Positions 1-10,651 are shown, counted from the first letter of the stretch. The stretch: DNA of 64,000 nt from Epiperipatus broadwayi (GCA_028023455.1 JAQFVV010006272.1:1566586-1630585), one strand, 5' to 3'. Numbers and translations are program-made. Notes: generated by a model not told the origin, from the letters alone.

Positions 1-640
1 TATGGTGACTCACTGCACAGGATCTGCCTGAATCAGCAAAAGAACCAGAGAGAGCCCAGTCTTTTGTTCTCCTCTCCTTTTTATACCATTTGTCAGCTAC
101 CCTTCTATTGTTTGCATATGATTTTAGATCTTGATATGCCCCCTACACTTCTTTGTTTCGAAGTAAGTTTTTACTAAAAATAAACTTTCAATTTCTTTTT
201 ATCAAATTGTCCATTTAAGTTTGAATTTTATTTAATTAAAAGGCCATCTTTAATTGCTTTGAATGGACTAAGTAATTAAAACATACATTCCTTTAGAAAA
301 TGCAAGCAGGCTTATCTCAAAATAAATCATATGCCATATTTTAACAAAATTTAAAAAGAAAAAAATATATATTTTTTTTTAACAAAATAACATTTTATTT
401 CAACAGAATTTTGCATTAACTCATATATATACACTTGACGTATACATATGTTCGATTAATAGGTTTTACAAGTAATTTTTATAGCAATTTAATCTTAACG
501 GAATTTATTTGAAAAAAATATTTAAATGCAAATACAAATTTAAACACCGTTAAGTAAGACGAAATGAATGAATTAATTTTAGCTTTCATGCAAAATCCTG
601 CTGATACTGGACTATAAACTTAATTCAGGTCTACAATATT
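1..640. other. AT-rich stretch without a recognised gene
   Basis: The first 180 bases are less AT-rich than the rest and hold no long open frame. The remainder is low-complexity A/T sequence. Nothing here could be tied to a family. Confidence 0.5.
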
Positions 641-662
641 TGTTATGTTTATAGAAGGCTGT

Positions 663-696
663 GAAGCATGGATCAGACTTCCGGATCCATTGCTTC
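663..696. other. 12-bp hairpin followed by AATAAA
   Basis: The arms GAAGC-ATGGATC and GATCCAT-T-GCTTC pair over 12 bp with one bulged T, around a 9-base loop. An AATAAA hexamer follows directly. It sits about 55 bases upstream of the PLE endonuclease fragment, so it may belong to an element end or a polyadenylation region. No function is assigned. Confidence 0.45.
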
Positions 697-751
697 AATA
701 AAAATATAGTTAAAAGTCTTAATAAAATTTTAAAAAAATTTAAAAAATATA

Positions 752-979
752 ATGAATATATTAGATAATAAATATATTAAAGGAATAAAAAAATGTATAA
801 ATGAGGCATATCAGATAGATTGTAGATCTTGTAGGAATAAGATAAAAATTAAATATGTAGGTGAGACAACGAATTCAATTTTTACAAGATTAATTCAACA
901 TAGATACGACAAAAAGTCACCAGTTTATTTGGATACTATAATAACAGGGCATACATTTGAGAAAGATAGTATAAAATGA
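752..979 (+). pseudogene. Penelope-like element GIY-YIG endonuclease fragment
   Basis: This 75-residue frame carries a cysteine-containing lead (CRSC near residue 25) and then the block KYVGETTNSIFTRLIQHR (residues about 34-51). That matches the GIY-YIG nuclease core of Penelope-like retroelements: Tyr-Val-Gly for the second half of the motif, and the arginine-containing helix TRLxxHR. In intact PLEs this domain lies C-terminal to the reverse transcriptase and nicks the target DNA. No reverse transcriptase is readable upstream, and the frame closes soon after a GHTFEKDS segment, so this is a truncated 3' piece. The ATG is probably incidental. Confidence 0.7.
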
Positions 980-1217
980 TAGGATACAGTAATAAAAGAA
1001 GTGATAGGAAAATAAAAGAAACAATATTAAGAAGATAAAACATAATTTGAATATGGATGGGGGCCTAAAAACCTTATTTTTGTATTGTAGGGTTATTAGT
1101 ATTAATGTTTTTGTAGGGTTATTAGTAATAAAAGATAAGTGTATGTATCTATATATGTATAGGGATATATAGTATATAAAAATACAAATAAGTTTAAAAA
1201 TAGTATTAGTTTATAGA

Positions 1218-1218
<1 letters not shown>
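980..1218. other. AT-rich PLE flank, no gene
   Basis: This may be the degenerate 3' tail of the PLE fragment. It contains two near copies of a TTGTAGGGTTATTAGTA-type phrase about 25 bases apart and no open frame of note. Confidence 0.35.

Positions 1219-1289
<71 letters not shown>
1219..1289. repeat. (AAT)n microsatellite
   Basis: About 23 uninterrupted AAT units. Confidence 0.95.
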
Positions 1290-1290
<1 letters not shown>

Positions 1291-2365
1291 TAAAAAGTTT
1301 TAATATATGGATATAAGTAAAGACTTGTAAATATTTTTATACAGATAGAGGTTTGTAGGATGTAATTTTTCAAATAGAATTATATGTTTTAAAAAATTGA
1401 TAACAGAGGGAGTTGTATTAAAGGAGTCTATATTTAAAAAAAGGTAGAAAATGTTGTAAAAATCAGTTGTTTTAAAATGCAAAGGAAGATTCAGAAAGGT
1501 ATGTTAAAATGAGCTGGGAATTATTGGAGAGAATAAAACTATAAATTATTAATAAAGAATAAGACTAGAACTAATAAAAAGGTAAAAGTTTATAAAATTA
1601 AAATTGTATATATTAAAATGAAATGTAAAAGATGATATTATATATTGGATAATAATGAAAAAAGATGGATAGCAAGAAATGATGAAAGGTAAAAATTATA
1701 AAATAAAATATTAAAAAAAAAAGTAATAAAATTTTAAAAAGTAAAATTAAAAATAAAAGTTTTTAAAATGTATAATTTAAAAAAAACTGTGTATTAGATA
1801 TATATATATTGTAACGGTATACAAATGCATTAACGTTATTTTAAAACTAAAATAAAAAAGCAAAATAAATCTCAAATAAAATTGTTTTAAAAGAAAAAAA
1901 CAAAGCCAAAATTAAAAGTTACGATAACATATATATTGTCGCACAGATGGAAAACTTTAAAAGTTTTTTTTTTTTTAAAAAAAAAGTATTTGAACGTACT
2001 TTTTTTATAAAAAAAGTACAAGATCTAAAAATAAAATATTTTTGTTAAAAGATTCCTATGTAATTTCAGTAAATGGAAATGATTGTTTTATTAATTTAAT
2101 GAAAAGCAAACTAGCCTTTGGGGCTCTGATATAGTTAAAAAGTCAAATAAGAGAATAAAAAAAGTAGATTGACCAATGCAAGTATGAAGCAACCAATGCT
2201 CAGACCCTAATGAAAATCATTGAAACAGAAAACCATGTTCAGTGAATCCGGAGGATTACTATAAAAAGAAAACAATTCAAATTAAGAGTTAGTTCCAGCT
2301 TGATTTTTTGAGAAGGGGGGAAAAGATGCACTTGTCACCCTCTCTCTTATGACAAATGAAGTGAC

Positions 2366-3089
2366 TTAACCCTTTAACCGCTAATTATATTATTGGTTGT
2401 ATGAAGTAAAAATCAAATCTTTTAATTGGCCAACTCACAAACTGAAGACAAAGCCTATTGTTAAAACATATTCGCCTATAATATTAAATTCAACTCAGAT
2501 ACGTTTATAAAAAGTATATTACCAATTTTTCAGGTTATGAAAGAGAACGAAAGTTCTTTCAAAAACAAATTGCTATTTATTTATTATAAAATATATTCAA
2601 TTTCAGCAAATATAAAGCGAATGTCTAAACAAAAAAGTGCTGACGCAAACGCTTTTTTCAATTTTACGTTATGGAAAAGTAAAGATTTCTTTTTGCTAAA
2701 TCTTAAATATTTTTACTAAAATCTTCAATATTTTTTGAAAATAATTTTGTTTTTTTAGTATATTTTTATAAAAAACTATTTTAATTTCTCATTTTATATT
2801 TTTTTAATACTTAAATTACATTCGAAATGAAAATCTCAGCGTTTTTCTTTATTTTCTTTGATCAGGCGGTTTCTTTGTTCTTTCCAGCCAATCAGAATGT
2901 CTTTTTTGGCCGAGAGCCGGCTGACAGCCAATCACTGACAAGGTTCTTCTTTGTTTAGTTTTAAATGCGGTTTTTTTGATTTTTTACTTGTAAAATAATT
3001 CAGAAGAGGGTACCATCTTACAGAACTTTTAAAAACCTAATCAATAACTGTCAAACGAATATTCTACCACTAAAACTAGCAGAATTAGG
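2366..3089. mobile_element. 724-bp insertion inside copy A with 5-bp target duplication
   Basis: Aligning copy A with copy C shows that this block is absent from C. It is bracketed by GTGAC at 2361-2365 and again at 3090-3094, the signature of a 5-bp target-site duplication. It begins TTAACCCTTTAACCGC and ends AGCAGAATTAGG. Inside are two CCAAT-box-like CAGCCAATCA motifs near 2886 and 2925. No protein is recognised; the 60-residue frame at 2537-2719 has no family features. Confidence 0.5.
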
Positions 3090-4580
3090 GTGACATCTAA
3101 TTTATGAATGCCACTATTATAGACCCGAATCATATGGAACCTACAATAAAATAGTTCCAGGATTGAACCAGCTAAGTCAGCCTCCGGATTAACTATGGTA
3201 TGAACAACAGATTGGTCTTCCATGAAAGTATGACTAATAGTCTTCGTGGGAATTGGCCCAAAGAACCGTGAGCTCCTCTACTGTAAAGTATGAACTATAA
3301 AATTTTAAAAATTAAGAACTTTCATCAATATTTAACAAACTTTTAATAACCAGCCTAACATAACTTTTAAAATGAACTTTATATGACTTAATAAGATTTC
3401 AAATTTTATATATTTGAGTTTGCTAATTTAATTAAATCATTTCCATTTTTTTATTATTAATATTTATTGACTAAATTATTTAAATGTATTAAATTTAAGT
3501 AGGGTGCAGATAGCTACATACATTCATTAACGTTTAGTGGGTTTCTTTTCATATGATTAAAATATATAGATATCGGTAAATATGACACCATGCTGAGTAT
3601 CCAAACATATTTATTCGTATATCTTTTAAGTTATTGGGGTCAATGTGGTACCTTATGATGAGTGCCCTGGGATTTATTGTAAATTTGCCTCTGCAATTCC
3701 ATCAATAACTTTATATTTTAATCGTTTGTTTATTTTAAGGGGTTTAATTTCTGACTACTTGTCTCATGGTTAGGTCGATGCTGGTGGAGGAATATATAGG
3801 TGTTTATATCAATGTAATGTGAAGCGTGTTTAGCATACAGTGCAATGCCTAATTGAATGCATGACCCTTAGATGTAGTCATTGCGTTGCAATGGATGCAG
3901 ACATATTTCCTGTGCCATTGACCCCTTTTTAGCTCTATGGATAGGGACTATAAGTTGGCAGATAGACCACTCTCCCCCATATGTAGCATTTCTCTAATTA
4001 TTTTATATACATGATTCTTTCACCAGGCAGACACACATTCCTGTACTGGATGAGGATCATGTCTTTCAAATAATATCATGCTATCAGATATACATTCCTG
4101 TCAGCATGATTTTATGCTAACATCTTCATATTGCATTGATTGTGTCTATGTATCTGGAAGCAGGCGTTGGTTTGGCTACGAACTTTTAGTCTGAGATTGA
4201 ATGATTGTTTTGAAAAGTTTTAGCTGAGAAACCTATGTAGCTTATCTATACTCAACATTCGAAAGTAAACATATTATTAAATTGTCCATCTGTGCGGACT
4301 TTCTTAATAATTTAAATTTAAAAAGATAATAACCAAATTAAAATTAATATTAAAATCTAAACAAGATATATTTTATTCCTCAATTTTAAATATTTGTATA
4401 TGTGCATTAATGAATGTTTTTTTGTGTGTGTTATTACTGGAAGTGGCTTATTTTATTTATTTATTTTATAGAAAATATTTTTTTTGTATTAAAATTATAT
4501 ATCTGGGGCTTCATGAGCTAGTGGCATGGGCTAGCAGTCGTAATAAAATAAAATAATATAAAATTAGATCTGAACACCCA

Positions 4581-4645
4581 ATATCTGCCTACTATATAAA
4601 TTTTCCAGGTTCCAATAGACTGGTGGTGTCCTGTAAGGCAGATAC
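4581..4645. other. Conserved 3' hairpin of the repeat family (copy A)
   Basis: The arm ATATCTGCCTAC pairs with GTAAGGCAGATAC across a loop of about 40 bases. The same hairpin occurs at the equivalent place in copies B and C. Confidence 0.6.
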
Positions 4646-4711
4646 GGAAGGATCACCAATACCCTGACCATTATAATATATATGTATGGATTTTATATGT
4701 AAGTTGCATAT

Positions 4712-6607
4712 TGTAACAGGAGAAAGATCTTTGAGATTCGCATATACTGACCCCGGGGGCGCCACTAGTCCGAAAATAGGAACTAGACATTTATTTTAGG
4801 GTGGACAGGATATGCGAATCAAAAGGCACCGAACTACACTCAGGGAGGAACAAGATATCTTAAATATTATTTAGACAGTTGAGAAATCAAAGCACAAAGA
4901 CAAACGTCAGCCAAATTAAGTTTAAACAATTTATTAATTTTATTAAAAGTTGTGCAATAGAGTGAAGACATCTAGCCATGAATACAAAAGTGGCTTATAG
5001 TAACATACGCGTATTTACCAGAGAGTGCACAAGAGTACGACAAACATGAAGGCATTAAACATTTTGGCAATAAAATTCTCTCACTTAAAATATAAGAAAT
5101 GGTTAGGATAATATCTTCTTGCTGGCCAGTTGTAAAATTACAAAAACAAACAACAACCCTAGCTTCCTGAATCAGGGATAATAAAACAGTTACTGTCCTG
5201 CCGGAAATCAATGAAACCAGCGCGGACGTCCGAGCAGTAATATTCTAATTACTGTCGTTAAAATGCCGCAGGACTGCTGCGCGTAATACTACATTCAAAG
5301 TAAATGTGGTTGATCTCACCTACAAGACAGCAACAGATATTTGATTACGATCTTACGTAATCCAGAAAGAAATAGACTATTTTCAGACAACCCGAAGAAA
5401 TAACTTGACAAATAGCCAGCAAAAAGATTTTGTTGTTTGCACAAACAGCGCAAACGAAACATGCTTAAAGATTCTTTATTTTACAACTAAGGGCAGGTGA
5501 ATAAATAAAGACTACGAAAACTGCCAATGCGTTTTGTAATAGTTATCGAAATAATCAGGTATATATTAAACATATAAAATACAATCTCCTAATGCACCCT
5601 CTGATAAACGAAAATTGCAAACAAACTTGGAATCTTAAAACTAAGATTCCAAGACACACTTTAAATACTAGAAAAGAGTACATACAGATAATAAATAATT
5701 AAAAACAATTAATACCATTTTAAAACATATTTATCATTAGATTGAGCGGAGATTTAATTAAACGCAATTTATTTACCCTGGCTAGAATAGGAAAAAGTTT
5801 AGCTTACGGTAAGGCAGAGTTCTAGTGATTTAGTGATGAGTGCGCACTTTTGATAATAGTTCATCTTTCAGGTCCTTTGACAGTGGCAAGGTAGAGGCAG
5901 TGTTTATTTTAGAGGTTCATGGCATGACTGAAGGAGAGCTGGTAGGCGTGGGTCCATCCTTTGTTTAAATTAGCCAGACATTCTAATGATGGCAAAACTC
6001 ATAGCGGTGGATTTTGACATCTTGCACAGCAACGAAGTTTGTCAATAATTATTTAAGTTTTTAGTAGGAATTAAACGTCCGAACAGCTACTCACAATGGT
6101 ATCTCTTTGCAGGCCATAATCCAAGTGTGTATCTAATAATGAATCTCTTCTCTCTCCAAAAATTGGCAGGCTATCCTTGCCTCACTACATTTCCCGTGCA
6201 AAACTTTCATTAGTGTCCATTCTATATTCCAGGCAGGGCAAATATTAATTTCCCACTCAATCTAATTTAAGACTTCCAACCAGGGATAATTGAAACAAAA
6301 ACGACAAATACAAAACTAAATCTCCGCTTTTTAGAATTAACTTTAAAAATAATTACAATAAAAGCAACAGGAATATATAATTAGCAAGCTTGCCTGTTTT
6401 TAATCAAATTGATTAAAACAGACGGTGAAAGTAAACTATTTTACAATCAATTTTATAAACATTAAATAATCTATTTTAAAATATAAATGCATATGTGTTT
6501 TAAATAATAAAAAAAAAATTGAGCATTAGACATTTAATGAAAATGAAGTTGTTTTCCCTTTTTAATTTTAGTAATAAAACCATTGAATCGGAAATCAATC
6601 CGGCTCA
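4712..6607 (-). repeat. 3' LTR of the minus-strand element
   Basis: It is collinear with 8173-10070. On the minus strand an AATAAA signal (complement at 4790-4795) lies about 80 bases before the TGTTACA end, as expected for an R/U5 junction. A 79-residue open frame inside it is repeated in the other LTR and has no family features, so it is not called as a gene. Confidence 0.85.
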
Positions 6608-6836
6608 ACTGCCTCAACACGTGATCAAAAAAAAAAAAAAACATTCCTGCAACTTTTTTTTTTTTTTTAAACTATAAACATTTTAAAAACTACCCCTAGG
6701 AATTTGGCTGAACGCACTCATGAAAAACCAAAACAATATTTCATTTCTTACATTTATCCATTCTCATAAATCATTAACAAAAATTTTTTTTTTGTCTGTT
6801 TTAAAACAATCCGTCCGATTGCTAAAAGCCGAACCT

Positions 6837-7685
6837 TTAACTTTTGTCCGGCGGTTCTTTTACTCTTTTTATTAATTTTCTGAAATAAGTTCCTTTCCCT
6901 CTCTTATATTTTACCTGCCTAGAATTTATGATTTTGTCTCTTTCCCATTCTGTTTTGCTTTCTAGCGTATATACCTGAATCTTTTTCTTAACGAAACTTC
7001 CCAATTCTTCATCTTTTCCTACTTTATTTTTAGTCATATCAACACTAGTAAATGGCAACACTTCATTTCCCACAGACTTTTTACGTGCCTTGAATAAGAT
7101 TGCTTTATAAATGGCTTTTATTTCTGTTTTAAAATCATATTCCGAAAACTTTTCCTTAGTTTTAAACCCCTGTTCACAACTAACAGTTATTTTACTCAAC
7201 TCATTTTTAACCTCTTGAGGTAACTTATAACTGTCTCCAAGATTTTCTTTCTCCACCATACTATCTATCTCTCTCCACTCTCTACTTATTTCAAACTTTA
7301 TTTCCACCCTCTCTGTCCTAGTACTCTCCTGTGCTACTTCAATTTCTATATCTTTTATGACTACTTTTTCTACTTCCTGACTCTCTTTACTCATCTCATT
7401 TTTCAAATCCTTTTCCATCTCCACTTCTTTTTGTTGAGTTTCTTCTACTCTTCCTGTCATTTCTCTTCTCATTTCTTTCATTTCTGCTCTCAGCTCCTCC
7501 AGTATTGTTTGTTGACTCTGTTTTATTTCTATATTTTGTTTTGTTATATTTTGTTTCATCTCCAATATTAACCTTATCAACATCTGTGTCTCGCTCTCTT
7601 CTTTTTCTACTATCTGGGGGTATTTAAATGAAACAGGGCTCTCTTCCAAACCTGCCGCCCTGTCACCTTCTTCTTTACCTTCCAT
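6837..7685 (-). CDS. Gag-like coiled-coil protein of the LTR element
   Basis: This is the longest open frame in the window: 282 codons from an ATG about 490 bases inside the 5' LTR. The N-terminal 30 residues are acidic. Residues about 33-110 are rich in Glu, Lys, Gln and Met with heptad-like spacing (LEELRAEMKEMRREM), a predicted coiled coil like the N-terminal part of many Ty3/Gypsy-type gag proteins. The C-terminal third is strongly basic (KYKRGKGTYFRKLIKRVK). No CCHC zinc knuckle, capsid major-homology block or protease motif is visible. Position and orientation make gag the natural reading: it would package the element's RNA. An alternative is a short regulatory protein of unknown family. 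The intact frame agrees with the young LTRs. Confidence 0.6.
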   Translation of the reverse strand: MEGKEEGDRAAGLEESPVSFKYPQIVEKEESETQMLIRLILEMKQNITKQNIEIKQSQQTILEELRAEMKEMRREMTGRVEETQQKEVEMEKDLKNEMSKESQEVEKVVIKDIEIEVAQESTRTERVEIKFEISREWREIDSMVEKENLGDSYKLPQEVKNELSKITVSCEQGFKTKEKFSEYDFKTEIKAIYKAILFKARKKSVGNEVLPFTSVDMTKNKVGKDEELGSFVKKKIQVYTLESKTEWERDKIINSRQVKYKRGKGTYFRKLIKRVKEPPDKS

Positions 7686-7744
7686 TTTTACACACGTTTA
7701 ACTCGCTATACTAACTTTTTTTTTTTAAACAAAAATCTCAAAGC

Positions 7745-8010
7745 AAATAAACGCTATTTATTTATATGCAAGAAGACAACGAACTATTTTTACTACTTTT
7801 AAATTCGAAAATTTACTCCGAACGATTTTTTTTTTTGTTTAAACAACAACAACAAAAAAACTCTATTTATTATTTATGTCATATGAAAAAGACGAACTAT
7901 ATATATTTAACTCTTCAAAAAAAATTAACTCCAACAGACTTTTTTTAGAAAATACGCTATTTATTGTTTATTTATTTATGTCATATGAAAAAGACGAAAC
8001 CCCATTCTAC
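7745..8010. repeat. Degenerate repeats in the leader of the LTR element
   Basis: Three spaced copies of a phrase containing CTATTTATT and then GAAAAAGACGAA or GAAGACAACGAA occur near 7754, 7863 and 7960. The best matching pair shares TTTATGTCATATGAAAAAGA. They lie between the gag-like ATG and the 5' LTR, that is, in the untranslated leader. Confidence 0.5.
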
Positions 8011-8139
8011 CAAACTGCTCCAACAATACATGCAATAATTAACAAAAATCGAACCTCTACCGACTAGATCTTGCCACTTACACCTGAAATCTTTCTCAAC
8101 CATCTAAACAAAATCTCACATGGGTTTGAAAACTCGGAA

Positions 8140-8158
8140 GCTCCACGTTGATGCGCCA
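8140..8158 (-). other. Primer-binding-like site of the LTR element
   Basis: On the minus strand this reads TGGCGCATCAACGTGGAGC. It starts 14 bases after the 5' LTR ends and resembles the TGGCGCC...AACGTGGGGC type of tRNA-primer region seen in many Ty3/Gypsy elements. The 14-base gap and the mismatches keep this tentative. Confidence 0.5.
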
Positions 8159-8172
8159 AAAATTACTATATA

Positions 8173-10070
8173 TGTAACGGGAGAAAGATCTTTGAGATTC
8201 ACATATACTGACCCTGGGGGCGCCACTAGTCCGAAAATAGGAACTAGACATTTATTTTAGGGTGGACAGGATATGCGAATCAAAAGGCACCGAACTACAC
8301 TCAGGGAGGAACAAGATATCTTAAATATTATTTAGACAGTTGAGAAATCAAAGCACAAAGACAAACGTCAGCCAAATTAAGTTTAAACAATTTATTAATT
8401 TTATTAAAAGTTGGGCAATAGAGTGAAGACATCTAGCCACGAATACAAAAGTGGCTTATAGTAACATATGCATATTTACCAGAGAGTGCACAAGAGTACG
8501 ACAAACATGAAGGCATTAAACATTTTGGCAATAAAATTCTCTCACTTAAAATATAAGAAATGGTTAGGATAATATCTTCTTGCTGGCCAGTTGTAAAATT
8601 ACAAAAACAAACAACAACTCTAGCTTCCTGAATCAGGGATAATAAAACAGTTACTGTCCCGCCGGAAATCAACGAAACCAGCGCGGACGTCCGAGCAGTA
8701 ATATTCTAATTACTGTCGTTAAAATGCCGCAGGACTGCTGCGCGTAATACTACATTCAAAGTAAACGTGGTTGATCTCACCTACAAGACAGCAACAGATA
8801 TTTGATTACGATCTTACGTAATCCAGAAAGAAATAGACTATTTTCAGACAACCCGAAGAAATAACTTGACAAATAGCCAGCAAAAAGATTTTGTTGTTTG
8901 CACAAACAGCGCAAACGAAACATGCTTAAAGATTCTTTATTTTACAACTAAGGGCAGGTGAATAAATAAAGACTACGAAAACTGCCAATGCGTTTTGTAA
9001 TAGTTATCGAAATAATCAGGTATATATTAAACATATAAAATACAATCTCCTAATGCACCCTCTGATAAACGAAAATTGCAAACAAACTTGGAATCTTAAA
9101 ACTAAGATTCCAAGACACACTTTAAATACTAGAAAAGAGTACATACAGATAAATAAATAATTAAAAATCCATTAATACCATTTTAAAACATATTTATCAT
9201 TAGATTGAGCGGAGATTTAATTAAACGCAATTTATTTACCCTGGCTAGAATAGGAAAAAGTTTAGCTTACGGTAAGGCAGAGTTCTAGTGATTTAGTGAC
9301 GAGTGCGCACTTTTGATAATAGTTCATCTTTCAGGTCCTTTGACAGTGGCAAGGTAGAGGCAGTGTTTATTTTAGAGGTTCATGGCATGACTGAAGGAGA
9401 GCTGGTAGGCATGGGTCCGTCCTTTGTTTAAATTAGCCAGACATTCTAATGATGGCAAAACTCATAGCGGTGGATTTTGACATCTTGCACAGCAACGAAG
9501 TTTGTCAATAATTATTTAAGTTTTTAGTAGGAATTAAACGTCCGAACAGCTACTCACAATGGTATCTCTTTGCAGGCCATAATCCAAGTGTGTATCTAAT
9601 AATGAATCTCTTCTCTCTCCAAAAATTGGCAGGCTATCGTTGCCTCGCTACATTTCCCGTGCAAAACTTTCATTAGTGTCCATTCTATATTCCAGGCAGG
9701 GCAAATATTAATTTCCCGCTCAATCTAATTTAAGACTTCCAACCAGGGATAATTGAAACAAAAACGACAAATACAAAACTAAATCTCCGCTTTTTAGAAT
9801 TAACTTTAAAAATAATTACAATAAAAGCAACAGGAATATATAATTAGCAAGCTTGCCTGTTTTTAATCAAATTGATTAAAACAGACGGTGAAAGTAAACT
9901 ATTTTACAATCAATTTTATAAACATTAAATAATCTATTTTAAAATATAAATGCGTATGTGTTTTAAATAATAATAAAAAAATTGAGCATTAGACATTTAA
10001 TGAAAATGAAGTTGTTTTCCCTTTTTAATTTTAGTAATAAAACCATTGAATCAGAAATCAATCCGGCTCA
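8173..10070 (-). repeat. 5' LTR of the minus-strand element
   Basis: It is nearly identical to 4712-6607, with substitutions mostly C/T or G/A transitions. AATAAA is at 8251-8256 in complement. Its minus-strand start abuts a (TA)n tract at 10071. Confidence 0.85.
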
Positions 10071-10310
10071 ATATATATATATATATATATGTATTTATAT
10101 GTGTATATGTATATGTATATATATATATATATGTATGTTTAAGAGATATATGTGTGTATATTCAGATATGCATATATATATATATTTATGTATGGATTTT
10201 ATATATATTATTTATATGTCTATGGGTGATGTAGATCTATATATGTATGTGGGGAATATATGTGTATATATTTTGATATACATATGTATATATTTGATAT
10301 ATGAAGTAAG
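10071..10310. repeat. (TA)n / TATG-type microsatellite
   Basis: Alternating TA, GTATAT and ATATATG units. The Tyr/Ile-rich open frames across it are by-products of the repeat. Confidence 0.9.
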
Positions 10311-10334
10311 TTATGTATTTATATCATTCAAATA

Positions 10335-10392
10335 TTGTAGCTCTGATGAAGACTGCTGGACAGTTGAAACTGTCAGAAAAATAAGTTTTTTA
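10335..10392 (+). ncRNA. Hammerhead-like core, locus 1
   Basis: CTGATGA at 10342-10348 and GAAA at 10366-10369 are spaced like a hammerhead catalytic core. Between them A-[G]-ACTG and CAGTT pair as a helix II with one bulge and a CTGGA loop. After GAAA comes CTGTC: A15.1 and U16.1 flank CUG, so helix III could form only between two molecules, as proposed for minimal hammerheads in Penelope-like elements, and C follows as a permitted cleavage base. Helix I is weak: CT/AG, an internal loop, then TATT/AATA. A simple hairpin over the same bases (GACAGT-TGAA-ACTGTC) is the main competing fold. Confidence 0.4.
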
Positions 10393-10493
10393 AAAAAATT
10401 TTGCATTAAAGAGTATATGAAAAAAGTTACAATAAGCAATATATATATATATGATTATATGAAAAAATGCAAAGAAAGTACAGGAGAAGAATA

Positions 10494-10650
10494 AGAATAT
10501 ATACTATTTGAGATCTAATAGTTTTCTTTGAAAAGTTAACCTTGACAATGGTCAATGCTATTTCATCGAAACGTTGGGAATTAATCAAAACTAACACACA
10601 TTTTAACCATAAAACTATTTTATTTACATCATATAACCATGAAAATATTA
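10494..10650. other. AT-rich spacer with a CGAAACGTTGGG phrase
   Basis: CGAAACGTTGGG at 10567 is of the kind seen near PLE 3' ends, but no matching CUGANGA box is present. No gene. Confidence 0.3.
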
Positions 10651-10651
10651 A

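Larger units (their letters stand above)
1801..4684 (+). mobile_element. Non-coding repeat family, copy A (TIR-bounded)
   Basis: Copy A shares many ordered blocks with 10652-12652 and 50285-52145. Examples are the AAAGCAAACTAGCCTTTGGG block near 2103, GGATTACTATAAAAAGAAAA near 2253, and the GAGCTAGTGGCATGGGCT block near 4513. Its ends are short inverted repeats: it starts TATATATTGTAACGGT, and the reverse complement of its end reads TATATATTATAATGGT (14 of 16 identical). Both ends abut TA tracts. There is no coding capacity. Inner inverted repeats (CGCACAGATGGA at 1940, its complement at 4285) and a 3' hairpin are also shared. It is probably a non-autonomous DNA transposon, or a composite; the superfamily is not recognised. 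Confidence 0.65.
4712..10070 (-). mobile_element. Non-autonomous LTR retrotransposon
   Basis: Two direct repeats of 1896 and 1898 bp flank a 1565-bp interior. On the minus strand each repeat starts TGAGCCGG and ends CTCC(T/C)GTTACA, the TG...CA ends expected of LTRs. A possible ATAT target duplication lies at 4708-4711 and 10071-10074. The interior has a primer-binding-like TGGCGC motif next to the 5' LTR and one gag-like frame. There is no protease, reverse transcriptase, RNase H or integrase, so mobility would need proteins supplied in trans. The LTRs differ at roughly two dozen positions by eye (about 1%), so the insertion is young. It landed 27 bp from the end of copy A. Confidence 0.85.

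Noticed and set aside
2366-3089. piggyBac-type MITE, because the insert begins TTAACCC
   Set aside because: The target duplication is GTGAC rather than TTAA, and the right end has no matching GGGTTAA.
4972-5211. 79-residue minus-strand frame, repeated at 8433-8672
   Set aside because: Its duplication is explained by the two LTRs. It has no domain features and lies in LTR sequence, so conservation says nothing about coding.
7766-8067. Two short plus-strand frames in the LTR element
   Set aside because: They are antisense to the element and built from its leader repeats.
9982-10494. 170-residue Tyr/Ile-rich frame
   Set aside because: It is a translation of the TA/TATG microsatellite and the hammerhead-like segment.
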